Of a DNA stretch of 64,000 bases, positions 7,977 to 15,791 are shown in pieces; the stretch's first letter is position 1, and the number at the start of each line of letters is the position of its first letter. Below the pieces are notes generated by a model that was not told the DNA's origin, ran no database searches, and was given only the letters and a program-made list of their open reading frames with translations. The position numbers were made by a program, and so were the translations under genes. This stretch comes from Paenibacillus cellulositrophicus (lineage in GTDB: Bacteria; Bacillota; Bacilli; Paenibacillales; Paenibacillaceae), in the NCBI RefSeq assembly GCF_009363095.1, contig NZ_CP045295.1, positions 6,415,001 through 6,479,000 of the forward strand. Reading direction: 5' to 3'.

Positions 7977-9173
7977 ATGAACCAACCATCCGTCATTCCA
8001 GTCACCGTTTTGAGCGGTTATCTTGGATCAGGCAAAACGACGGTTTTAAACCATGTGCTGAACAACCGCGAAGGCGTCAAGGTTGCCGTCATCGTGAACG
8101 ATATGAGCGAGATTAACGTGGACGCGCGTCTCGTCCAATCGGAGACTTCCTTGTCCCGCACGGATGAGAAGCTGGTCGAAATGTCCAACGGCTGCATCTG
8201 CTGCACGCTGCGGGACGACCTGCTGCAGGAAGTCCGCAAGCTGGCGGAGGAGCGGAGGTTTGACTACATTCTGATCGAATCGACAGGGATTTCCGAGCCG
8301 ATCCCCGTCGCGCAAACTTTTAATTACCAGGACGAAGCTACCGGGATCGATCTGACGAAGTACGCACGGCTGGATTGCATGGTCACCGTGGTGGACGCGT
8401 ACCGATTCTGGCTTGACTTTGCCTCCGGGGAAACGCTGCTGGACCGGAAGCAAGGCTCCGGGGAGGAGGATGACCGCGATGTGGCCGATCTGCTTATCGA
8501 TCAGATCGAAACCTGTGACGTGCTGCTCCTCAACAAATGCGACCTGGTGGAAGAAGAGGCGTTAAACCAGCTGGAGGGATTGATCCGGAAGCTGCAGCCC
8601 TCAGCCAAAATCATCCGGACCGTGAACGGGGAGGTCGCACCGGGTGAAATCATGAACACGGGCTTGTTCGATTTTGATGCGGCGAGCCAGTCTTCCGGCT
8701 GGATTCAGGAGCTGCAGCGCGAACATCATACGCCCGAAACGGAGGAATACGGCATCGGCTCCTTCGTGTACCGCCGGCGGGTCCCGGTTCATCCGGAGCG
8801 GCTTGCCGCGCTGCTGTCGGACTGGCCGGAGGAGATCGTCCGCGCCAAGGGATTGGTCTGGCTTGCTGTCCGCGGCGACATGGCGGCGAGCATCAGCCAG
8901 GCCGGGCCGTCGATCCAATTCGGCCCGGCAGGCTATTGGGTCGCTTCGCTTCCGGAGGCGGAGCAGCGCGAATGGCTGGCACAGGAGCCGGATCTCCCGC
9001 GTAGATGGGACGAAACCTGGGGTGACCGGATGAACGAGATTGTGCTGATCGGGATCGGTATGGACCGGGAAGGCATTACCCGCCGCCTCGATGAGTGCCT
9101 GCTGACCGGCGGTGAGATGGAAATGAACTGGGCGGAGTTTCGCAATCCGCTGCCTTGGATCGAAATCCAGTAA
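7977..9173 (+). CDS. COG0523 (CobW/ZagA-like) GTPase, zinc metallochaperone
   Basis: A 398-residue G3E GTPase. Walker A is GYLGSGKTT at residues 14-22, the metal site CxCC is Cys73-Ile-Cys75-Cys76, and the GTP base motif is NKCD. The C-terminal CobW domain runs from about residue 290. Zur-controlled members such as Bacillus YciC/ZagA deliver zinc to client enzymes during zinc starvation. I chose ATG 7977 because AGGAGG precedes it by 10 nt; the ATG at 7944 overlaps znuA and lacks a site. It follows znuA by 25 bp and ends the zinc operon. Confidence 0.9.
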   Translation: MNQPSVIPVTVLSGYLGSGKTTVLNHVLNNREGVKVAVIVNDMSEINVDARLVQSETSLSRTDEKLVEMSNGCICCTLRDDLLQEVRKLAEERRFDYILIESTGISEPIPVAQTFNYQDEATGIDLTKYARLDCMVTVVDAYRFWLDFASGETLLDRKQGSGEEDDRDVADLLIDQIETCDVLLLNKCDLVEEEALNQLEGLIRKLQPSAKIIRTVNGEVAPGEIMNTGLFDFDAASQSSGWIQELQREHHTPETEEYGIGSFVYRRRVPVHPERLAALLSDWPEEIVRAKGLVWLAVRGDMAASISQAGPSIQFGPAGYWVASLPEAEQREWLAQEPDLPRRWDETWGDRMNEIVLIGIGMDREGITRRLDECLLTGGEMEMNWAEFRNPLPWIEIQ

Positions 9174-9195
9174 CATACGTTCCGTAGAGAGCTTG

Positions 9196-9232
9196 GCCGT
9201 CCGAAAAAGGGTTCATTCGGGCGGTTTTTTTT
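9196..9232 (+). terminator. terminator of the zinc operon
   Basis: CCGTCCGAA pairs with TTCGGGCGG (one G-T pair) and is followed by eight T. Confidence 0.85.
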
Positions 9233-9404
9233 CGTAAATCGCCAAGTTACGCCTTCCGAGGCTCTATGGAGCATCCCATGCCCGTCCCGCGTTTGAATTT
9301 GCCGGATTGCGTGTAAAGGATAAGGGACTTCACCCCGCCGCCCATGCGTGAAAACGCAGGTTCGGGAGACACTACGGTCAAATCCAAGGAGGGACGATGC
9401 TGGC

Positions 9405-10541
9405 ATGAAAGCTGTAACCTATCAGGGCAAAAAGAAGGTGGAAGTGAAGGAGGTCGGCGACGCGAAACTTGTCAAGCGGGATGACATTCTCGTCCGGGTG
9501 ACGAGCACCGCGATCTGCGGTTCGGATCTTCACATTTACCACGGGCTGATTCCGGGGATGTACGACGATTATGTCATCGGTCATGAGCCGATGGGGATCG
9601 TCGAAGAGACTTGACCGGACGTTACCCGCGTCAAAAAAGGCGACAGGGTTATCATTCCGTTCAATGTTGCGTGCGGAGAGTGCTTTTTCTGCCAAAACCA
9701 GATGGAAAGCCAGTGCGACAACGCCAATGACGCCAAGGATACGGGCGGTTATTTCGGCTACTCGGAGACGTACGGCGGTTACATGGGCGGGCAGGCGGAG
9801 CTGCTCCGGGTCCCCTTCGGCAATTTTGTACCGTTCAAGGTACCTGATGATGCGGAGGTGGAGGACGAGAAAATCCTGTTCCTCTCCGATATTCTTCCTA
9901 CCGCCTATTGGGGCGTGGACAATGCCGGCGTGAAGCCCGGCGATACGGTCATTATTCTCGGCTGCGGCCCGGTCGGTCTGCTGGCGCAAAAATTCGCCTG
10001 GCAAAAAGGGGCCAAGCGCGTCATCGCGGTCGACCATGTGGATTATCGGCTGGAGCATGCCAAAAGAACAAACAACGTGGAGACGTACAACTTCGAGAAG
10101 ACTCATGACATCGACCAAACGCTGCTTGAGGCGACAAAGGGCGGAGCGGACGTTGTCATTGACTGCGTGGGGCTGGATGCCAAACGGACGGCGATGGAGA
10201 AGGTGGAAACGGCCCTGATGCTGCAGGGAGGATCGCTTGGTGCCTTTAATACAGCCGCCAATGTCGTCCGCAAGTTCGGAACGATTCAGGTGATCGGGGT
10301 GTACGGCCTGAAATACAACATGTTTCCATTCGGTCATCTGTTCGAGCGCAACGTGCAGGTGAAAATGGGACAGGCTCCCGTCATTCATTACATGCCTGAG
10401 CTGTTCCGGCAGATCCAAACCGGGAAAATCGACCCGACCGACATCATTACGCATCGGCTGCATATTAGCGATGCGCCGCGGGCTTACGAAATTTTCGATA
10501 ACAAGGATGAGAGCTGCATCAAGGTCGTGCTGAAGCCCTAG
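9405..10541 (+). pseudogene. zinc-dependent alcohol dehydrogenase (formaldehyde dehydrogenase-like) with in-frame TGA
   Basis: The reading frame codes for a 378-residue MDR-family dehydrogenase. The N-terminus carries the catalytic-zinc motifs 'CGSDLHIYH' and 'GHEPMG'. A structural-zinc region follows ('CGECFFC' and further Cys), then a Rossmann fold (GCGPVGLLAQ). Codon 70 is TGA at 9612-9614, and the frame then continues unbroken to 10541. The context 'GIVEET-stop-PDVTRVKKGDRV' shows that the lost residue is the conserved Gly (GGA to TGA, one base). As read, only 69 residues are made. AAGGAGGG stands 12 nt before the ATG. This could be a recent nonsense mutation or a sequencing error; both halves otherwise look intact. 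Confidence 0.85.
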
Positions 10542-10605
10542 GAAGATATCAAGCGGGTTCAGAAGCACATGCCGCGATATAAGCAATCCACTGAATCACA
10601 AATCC

Positions 10606-10651
10606 AAAAAGGAGCGGTGTGCAGGAATGATCCTGCCGCCCTCCTTTTTTT
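10606..10651 (+). terminator. terminator after the dehydrogenase gene
   Basis: AAAGGAG pairs with CTCCTTT, enclosing an inner stem GCAGGA/TCCTGC. T residues follow. Confidence 0.8.
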
Positions 10652-10724
10652 CGTATACCTGTACAGCACCTGACGCAGCATGGAGAGCCACCTCTTGCTT
10701 TCAAGTTTTTTTGCCGACGTTATA

Positions 10725-10738
10725 AATTCTTTAGAATT
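10725..10738. promoter_or_regulatory. palindrome in the promoter region of the ABC/two-component operon
   Basis: AATTCTTTAGAATT is a perfect inverted repeat 33 bp before the first gene of the operon. It overlaps a possible -10 element (TATAAA at 10721). It could be the operator of the operon's own response regulator, but OmpR-type proteins normally bind direct repeats. Confidence 0.35.
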
Positions 10739-10770
10739 GCCTCCTATACTTCTTGGCAGGAGGAGATCAT

Positions 10771-11517
10771 ATGAACGAAATGAACGAGACTAACGTACTG
10801 GAAGTATTGAACGTATCGAAAAAAGCGGGGGCGCGTACCTTGGTGGACCACGTGTCCTTTTCCATACAGGCGGGCGATGTATGCGGTTTTGTCGGTCCGA
10901 ACGGAGCCGGGAAAACGACGCTGATCCGGATGATGACAGGACTGATCAAGCCGGGGGGCGGGAGCATTCGTATTGACGGAACCGATGTGGGGCGCGAGCG
11001 GGTCAAGGCGCTGTCACGGGTCGGGGCGATTGTGGAATCGCCGATCTTTTTTCCTTATATGTCCGGCAGGGACAACCTGCTGAACCTGGCAAGGCTGCAT
11101 CCGAATGTGCCGGGGACAGAGCGGAAAGCGCGTGTGGAGGAGGCTCTGTCGATTGTTGGACTGAGCGAACGGGGCTCGGACAAAGTAAAAACCTACTCGC
11201 TCGGCATGAAGCAGCGGCTCGGCATCGCCCAGGCTTTGCTTGGGGATCCGCGGCTGATCATTCTGGATGAACCGGCGAACGGCCTTGACCCGATGGGCAT
11301 CCGCGAGCTGCGCCAGCTGATCCAGCGGCTGAACCAGGAGCGCGGGATTACGTTTCTGGTTTCGAGCCACCTGCTGGACGAGCTGCAGCGGATTTGCAGC
11401 CGCTTCGTCATCATCAAGGAAGGTAAGCTGGTCTGGGAGGGCACAAGCCGCGAGTGGCAGGAGGCAGCCGGGACGAAGGGGATCGAAGAGCACTTTGTGG
11501 AGATGATGACCTCATGA
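10771..11517 (+). CDS. BcrA/LanF-like ABC transporter ATP-binding protein
   Basis: A 248-residue ABC ATPase with Walker A GPNGAGKTT, signature 'YSLGMKQRLGIA', Walker B 'RLIILDEPANGLDP' and switch 'VSSHLL'. This is the type found in bacitracin (BcrA) and lantibiotic-immunity (LanF) transporters. AGGAGGAG precedes ATG 10771. The stop overlaps the next start as ATGA. With two ABC-2 type permeases and a two-component system it forms a five-gene operon that probably removes a cell-envelope antimicrobial from the membrane. Confidence 0.88.
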   Translation: MNEMNETNVLEVLNVSKKAGARTLVDHVSFSIQAGDVCGFVGPNGAGKTTLIRMMTGLIKPGGGSIRIDGTDVGRERVKALSRVGAIVESPIFFPYMSGRDNLLNLARLHPNVPGTERKARVEEALSIVGLSERGSDKVKTYSLGMKQRLGIAQALLGDPRLIILDEPANGLDPMGIRELRQLIQRLNQERGITFLVSSHLLDELQRICSRFVIIKEGKLVWEGTSREWQEAAGTKGIEEHFVEMMTS

Positions 11518-12359
11518 ACAAATCCTTATTTCTAAGCGAGTGGGAACGGATGTGGAGGCGGAAAATCACCTGGCTGTTCCTGATCGCCATGCCTGCCGTC
11601 GTCGCGGCTACCGCCAAATATTATGCCGGCCACAATCGGGGAATTTCACCCGCGAGTGCGGAGTATACCTGGGCCGGGAATTTTCCGGTGATGGCCTTGA
11701 TCGAGCAGCTGATCGTTGTGTTCAATGTAATGTCTCTGATCCTGCTCACGCTTTCCGTCACGGAGGAATACCGCAGCGGGCAGATCCGGATGGTCATGCT
11801 CCGTTCGTTCACGGCAGGGCAGCTGCTGCGCGCCAAATGGCTGGCCCATATGGCGGTGATGGCGCTGTATTTTACCGTATACCTGCTGTTGTCGGTGGCA
11901 GCCGGCCTGCTGTTCTTCGAGCCTCATGAACACATTCAGCTGTTTTACCATGACCATACCGTTCCCTTAAAAGGAATGATCGGCTACACCTTGTTGTATT
12001 ATGGACTTGCGTTTCTGAGCGTGCTGGCGATCGGGAGCGTCTTCATGGCGGCGGCCGTCATTTCGCGAACAACGACGGGCGCCGTCGGTTTGGGGCTCGG
12101 ATTTCTGCTGTGCTCACTCGGATTTCCGCTGATTTATGAGCTGGCCAACCGGGTTGGCGGCCTGGGTCTGCCGGGGATGCTCAAGTATTTGTCGTTGACC
12201 GAAATCCAGTACAGCGGAATCGCGGTTATGCTGGGTCAGGCGCAGGCGGTGAGTTCGGAAGCCGCAGCCCTGACCGCGCTGCTTGTGGGCTTAGGATATG
12301 CCGCGGTTTTCGGCGTGGGATCGCTGCTTGTATTTTCAAAATCGGACCGGTGGATGTAA
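11514..12359 (+). CDS. ABC-2 type permease subunit (LanE/LanG-like), first
   Basis: A 281-residue membrane protein with six predicted membrane segments. The N-terminus 'LSEWERMWRRK' is nearly repeated in the next gene ('LSDWERMWKRK'), so the two subunits are diverged duplicates, as in LanEG pairs. A conserved stretch 'YRSGQIRMVMLRSF' follows TM2; the second permease has 'YTSGQLRMVLIRPV' in the same place. It starts inside the stop of the ATPase gene. Confidence 0.82.
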   Translation: MNKSLFLSEWERMWRRKITWLFLIAMPAVVAATAKYYAGHNRGISPASAEYTWAGNFPVMALIEQLIVVFNVMSLILLTLSVTEEYRSGQIRMVMLRSFTAGQLLRAKWLAHMAVMALYFTVYLLLSVAAGLLFFEPHEHIQLFYHDHTVPLKGMIGYTLLYYGLAFLSVLAIGSVFMAAAVISRTTTGAVGLGLGFLLCSLGFPLIYELANRVGGLGLPGMLKYLSLTEIQYSGIAVMLGQAQAVSSEAAALTALLVGLGYAAVFGVGSLLVFSKSDRWM

Positions 12360-12368
12360 GGGGGATAA

Positions 12369-13142
12369 ATGATGCTTGCTATGATGTTAAGCGACTGGGA
12401 ACGGATGTGGAAAAGGAAAAAGACGCTCGTCAGTCTGCTGATCTTTGTTTTCATCGTGGGATTTGACTGCTTGTTTTTGAGCATGCAGAAGTTGGGGGCG
12501 TTCGATAACGTATCGACCGTTCCGCTTGTGTCGGAAAATTTCGCTTTGTTTTTGTTGAAAGAGGTGTCGTTCTTCCTCGTACTCATTATCGGACCAATGC
12601 TGATTATTGACAGCATGAACGGGGAGTACACATCAGGACAGCTGCGGATGGTGCTGATTCGCCCGGTATCCTTCGCCAAGCTGTTCCTGGCTAAATGGAT
12701 GAACCTGGCGGGAATGCTGCTGCTGTTCACGGCTGTAACGTTTGCCGTCGGCGAAGCCTTCGGCTATGCTTTTCTGCCCGGCGCGGATACCGTGGTGTTT
12801 TTGAATCCGGAACAGCAATACGGCCCGACTGGGGCGTTCTTCTACTGCTTGAAGTCTTACGGCCTTTTTTATCTGATCCTGCTGGCGCAGCTGAGTCTGA
12901 CCAGCCTGATCTGCACGCTGCTGCCGGGCGTTGTGCTCAGTTATTTGGGGTGGATTGCGGTCGCAGCCGGGTCTTTGTATGTCTCTGACTCACTCGGGTT
13001 TCTTCTGATGGGAATGAGTACGATCTTTAAATTGACAACGGGATTATATCATCATCCTTTTTATTTGCCGCTTCTGGTGTGTCTTGGATTCGGTTTTGCC
13101 GTTACAATGGGATTATGGCAGCGGAGAGGCTGGACCAAATAG
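12369..13142 (+). CDS. ABC-2 type permease subunit (LanE/LanG-like), second
   Basis: A 257-residue protein with six membrane segments, a paralogue of the preceding permease with the shared N-terminal helix and the same 'SGQLRMVLIRP' motif. AAGGGGG lies just before two possible starts, ATG 12369 and ATG 12372. The gap to the first permease is 9 bp. The two should form a heterodimeric channel with the ATPase encoded upstream. Confidence 0.82.
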   Translation: MMLAMMLSDWERMWKRKKTLVSLLIFVFIVGFDCLFLSMQKLGAFDNVSTVPLVSENFALFLLKEVSFFLVLIIGPMLIIDSMNGEYTSGQLRMVLIRPVSFAKLFLAKWMNLAGMLLLFTAVTFAVGEAFGYAFLPGADTVVFLNPEQQYGPTGAFFYCLKSYGLFYLILLAQLSLTSLICTLLPGVVLSYLGWIAVAAGSLYVSDSLGFLLMGMSTIFKLTTGLYHHPFYLPLLVCLGFGFAVTMGLWQRRGWTK

Positions 13143-13166
13143 AGAGAGAAGAAAGAGGTACATGGA

Positions 13167-13862
13167 ATGAGCGACAAAATACTGATCGTGGATGACGAAG
13201 CCGAAATTGCCGCCCTGCTGGAGCAGGCGCTGACGATGGAGGGTTACGAAGTGACTACCGCCGCAGACGGGCGTGAAGCGCTGGAACGGATCCACGACCG
13301 GCCGGATCTGATTATTCTGGACGTCATGATGCCGCACGTCAACGGCTTTGAGCTGTGCCAAATGATCCGTGAGGAAGTAGGCTGCCCGATATTGTTCGTA
13401 AGCGCGAGGCAGGCCGAAGCAGACCGGATCCAGGGGCTGTCCATCGGCGGCGATGACTATATTACGAAGCCGTTCAGCATCCGGGAGCTAAAGGCCCGCG
13501 TCGCGGCCCATCTCCGGGGGAGCCGGCGGGCTGCCGGCCAGCAGGCACAGCGGTCCACCTTGCGGTACGGGCTGCTGCACATCGATCTGAAGGGGCGGAG
13601 CGTCGCCTACAAGCAGACCGAGATTCCGCTGACTGCGAAGGAATTCGACATTATCGAGCTGCTTGCGCTGCACCCCGGCCAGGTTTTTTCCAAGGAGCAG
13701 ATCTATGACAAAGTGTGGGGGCTTGAGGCGATGGGCGATGCCAGCACGGTAACGGAGCATGTGAAGAAAATCCGGGCGAAGCTGACCGGTACAGATCCGG
13801 ATACCCCATACATCACGACAGTTTGGGGGGTCGGCTATAAATGGGAAAAATCGGCTTTATAG
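13167..13862 (+). CDS. OmpR/PhoB-family response regulator
   Basis: A 231-residue regulator. The receiver domain (1-120) has acidic residues Asp9/Asp10, phospho-acceptor Asp52 in 'IILDVMMP' and Lys in 'ITKPFS'. The C-terminal winged helix (about 135-228) ends in 'YITTVWGVGYKWE'. GAAAGAGG lies before the ATG. It overlaps its kinase by 22 bp and follows the permease by 24 bp. It is expected to activate the transporter operon when the kinase senses the substrate or envelope stress. Confidence 0.92.
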   Translation: MSDKILIVDDEAEIAALLEQALTMEGYEVTTAADGREALERIHDRPDLIILDVMMPHVNGFELCQMIREEVGCPILFVSARQAEADRIQGLSIGGDDYITKPFSIRELKARVAAHLRGSRRAAGQQAQRSTLRYGLLHIDLKGRSVAYKQTEIPLTAKEFDIIELLALHPGQVFSKEQIYDKVWGLEAMGDASTVTEHVKKIRAKLTGTDPDTPYITTVWGVGYKWEKSAL

Positions 13863-15322
13863 AGCGGCTTTCCATTAAAAAGCAGCTGATCTCTACGTTC
13901 ATCCTGATCATGCTGCTCAGTCTGGTGCTGACGGCGGTAACCTATATTGTTGGCTTCTGGTGGCTCACGAGCAGCAGCTGGTTCAATCCGGCCAATCACT
14001 ACGAACAGAAGATTCCGGCGATTGCCGCATACTCTCGCAGCTTGGGAGAAGCGGTGCTGGATCCGGCCAGCCGGCCGAAACTGGAGGAGAAGATTCCCGG
14101 AGAAGGGATCAAGTATCAAGTGATGGACGCCCGGGGCAAGTCGTTATACGGAACGCTGACCGGACCGGTTTTTAAGCAAAAAGGGGATTTGGTCCGACGC
14201 TTAAATACCTCTTTTTCGCGGCAGCCCAGCATCGGGTTCGGCGGCGTCATTACGAAGATCGTCCCGGTGACGTCTTCCTCAGGAGAACTGCGCGGGGCCA
14301 TCGCGCTGGAGTACAAGCTTGAGGTGACTTCCAACGGTGGCCCAGGGTCAGCGGATATTCTCAAGTTCGCCATGAATATTTGTTTTCTTGCGGCGCCTTT
14401 TATTTACATTGCGCTCTTTACTTATATATTTGCAGCCCGGTTTGGAAGGCGGATCAGCCGTCCCGTTCACGAACTTATCGATGCATCCGAGCGGATCCGC
14501 AGGCAGGATCTTGATTTTACGATCACTTACAAGGCGGCCAATGAGCTGGGGCTGCTCACCGATTCTTTTGAAAAGATGCGGGCTGCTCTAAAAGACTCCC
14601 TGCTCCGGGAATGGAAGCTCGAGCAGGAGCGCCGGGATATGATGGACGCCATCGCCCACGACCTCCGGACACCGATGACGATTATTCAGGGCAACGTAGA
14701 AATGCTGACGGATACCGCGGGAGTGATTCCGCGTGACAAGCTGGAAGAACGACTGCGCGTGGTGGAGGGCAACATTCAACGGGTCAACCGGCTGATTCAG
14801 GATATTCAGGTGGCTTCCGAGAAGGACATGGAGTATTTTCCGCTGTATGTGAAGGAAACGGATGTCGCGGAGTTTGCAGGCGCCAAAGAACGGGAGATCC
14901 GCTATCTGTGTGCGGGCAAGCAGATCCGGCTGGAATATACGGTGACCGATGAGCGGCCGGAGCCGTATCCCGTCTATATGGACGTTCAGCGCGTCGGGCA
15001 GGTTCTGGATAACGTCATCACGAACAGCCTCCGGTATGTTCCGGAGAAGGGGAGCCTCAGCGTATCCCTCACCATTCGCGAGAAGGACATCCGGTACGAA
15101 ATCTGTGATACGGGGCCCGGATTCAACGAAGCGGACATTCCGAATCTGTTCCGAAAATTTTACAAAGGCGACAAGGGACAAACCGGGCTTGGCCTGTATA
15201 CAGCCCGCGTCATTTGCGATAAGCATGGGGGAGGCATTCAGGCTTCCAACCGGCCGGAGGGCGGGGCCTGCATTACGTTTACGGTTCGGACGGACATGCA
15301 TAACCGTGAATCGGGGCAATGA
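13841..15322 (+). CDS. sensor histidine kinase with extracytoplasmic domain
   Basis: A 493-residue kinase. TM1 is at about 15-45, followed by an external domain of roughly 130 residues, TM2 at about 178-205, HAMP at about 206-258, and the phospho-accepting His273 in 'IAHDLRTPMTI'. The ATPase domain has the N box 'NVITNSLRY', G1 'DTGPGF' and G2 'GLGLYTA'. The large external loop sets it apart from the short intramembrane-sensing kinases of Bce systems. It ends the operon, and a terminator follows within 30 bp. Confidence 0.9.
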   Translation: MGKIGFIERLSIKKQLISTFILIMLLSLVLTAVTYIVGFWWLTSSSWFNPANHYEQKIPAIAAYSRSLGEAVLDPASRPKLEEKIPGEGIKYQVMDARGKSLYGTLTGPVFKQKGDLVRRLNTSFSRQPSIGFGGVITKIVPVTSSSGELRGAIALEYKLEVTSNGGPGSADILKFAMNICFLAAPFIYIALFTYIFAARFGRRISRPVHELIDASERIRRQDLDFTITYKAANELGLLTDSFEKMRAALKDSLLREWKLEQERRDMMDAIAHDLRTPMTIIQGNVEMLTDTAGVIPRDKLEERLRVVEGNIQRVNRLIQDIQVASEKDMEYFPLYVKETDVAEFAGAKEREIRYLCAGKQIRLEYTVTDERPEPYPVYMDVQRVGQVLDNVITNSLRYVPEKGSLSVSLTIREKDIRYEICDTGPGFNEADIPNLFRKFYKGDKGQTGLGLYTARVICDKHGGGIQASNRPEGGACITFTVRTDMHNRESGQ

Positions 15323-15348
15323 ACGGAAAGCGTCTATAAGGCACCGGC

Positions 15349-15382
15349 AAAGACAGGATGCGTTCATCCTGTCTTTTGTTTT
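15349..15382 (+). terminator. terminator of the ABC/two-component operon
   Basis: AAGACAGGAT pairs with ATCCTGTCTT, followed by TTGTTTTG. Confidence 0.85.
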
Positions 15383-15435
15383 GTCGGCGGCGGGTCTCAC
15401 AACGAAACGGTTGAATGAGATCCCCTAACCGATGT

Positions 15436-15636
15436 TTATGCGAAAGGATGCTTCCCCTTTTTTCGTCTTAACAGGCTTGAAGTGATGGCGAGCATCCAAC
15501 GCGTGTTTTTTTGGGATTTGACGGACTTATAACGATCGGCCGATTCCGTAGATTCTGATACGCCGGCATGTTTGCGGTGATGCTCAGCTTGGCGGTATTC
15601 CATCAACTTTTCTTGTACATAATGATGTTCCAGCAT
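15436..15636 (-). CDS. small basic protein of unknown function
   Basis: A 66-residue protein (starts MLEHHYVQEKLMEYRQAEHH). The N-terminal half is a charged helix. The C-terminal half is basic with one short hydrophobic stretch (RWMLAITSSLL) followed by RRKKGK. I chose the ATG at 15636 because GGAGGAG lies 6 nt before it; the frame extends 22 codons further without a site. It is divergent from the SgrR-like gene. No function can be assigned. Confidence 0.65.
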   Translation of the reverse strand: MLEHHYVQEKLMEYRQAEHHRKHAGVSESTESADRYKSVKSQKNTRWMLAITSSLLRRKKGKHPFA

Positions 15637-15791
15637 GTGTTCTCCTCCTCGAATAAATGTTCCGGTATTGGATGAATCTGTCTTTTCTCTGTCTAATGCC
15701 ATTATGATCTATTCAAAAGGGGATAAAAAGTGTATACTTGCGCAAAAGGATTTCCTCTTTTATTTGGGACGTCAAGCAAGGAGGGCTGAGT

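Noticed and set aside
9612..9614. Selenocysteine or programmed readthrough at the TGA of the dehydrogenase
   Set aside because: The family has Gly at this place, no SECIS-like hairpin is visible just downstream, and a one-base change explains the codon.
9378..10586. 402-codon antisense frame over the dehydrogenase
   Set aside because: It has no recognisable domain and covers a clear dehydrogenase on the other strand, although that strand's gene has a stop.
10542..10770. Lantibiotic precursor gene beside the LanFEG-like operon
   Set aside because: No short frame with a leader and a Cys/Ser/Thr-rich core was found here or in the other flank.
10771..15322. Bce-type antimicrobial peptide module
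   Set aside because: BceB permeases are single proteins of over 600 residues; here are two short ABC-2 permeases and a kinase with a large external domain, which fits the Bcr/LanFEG type.
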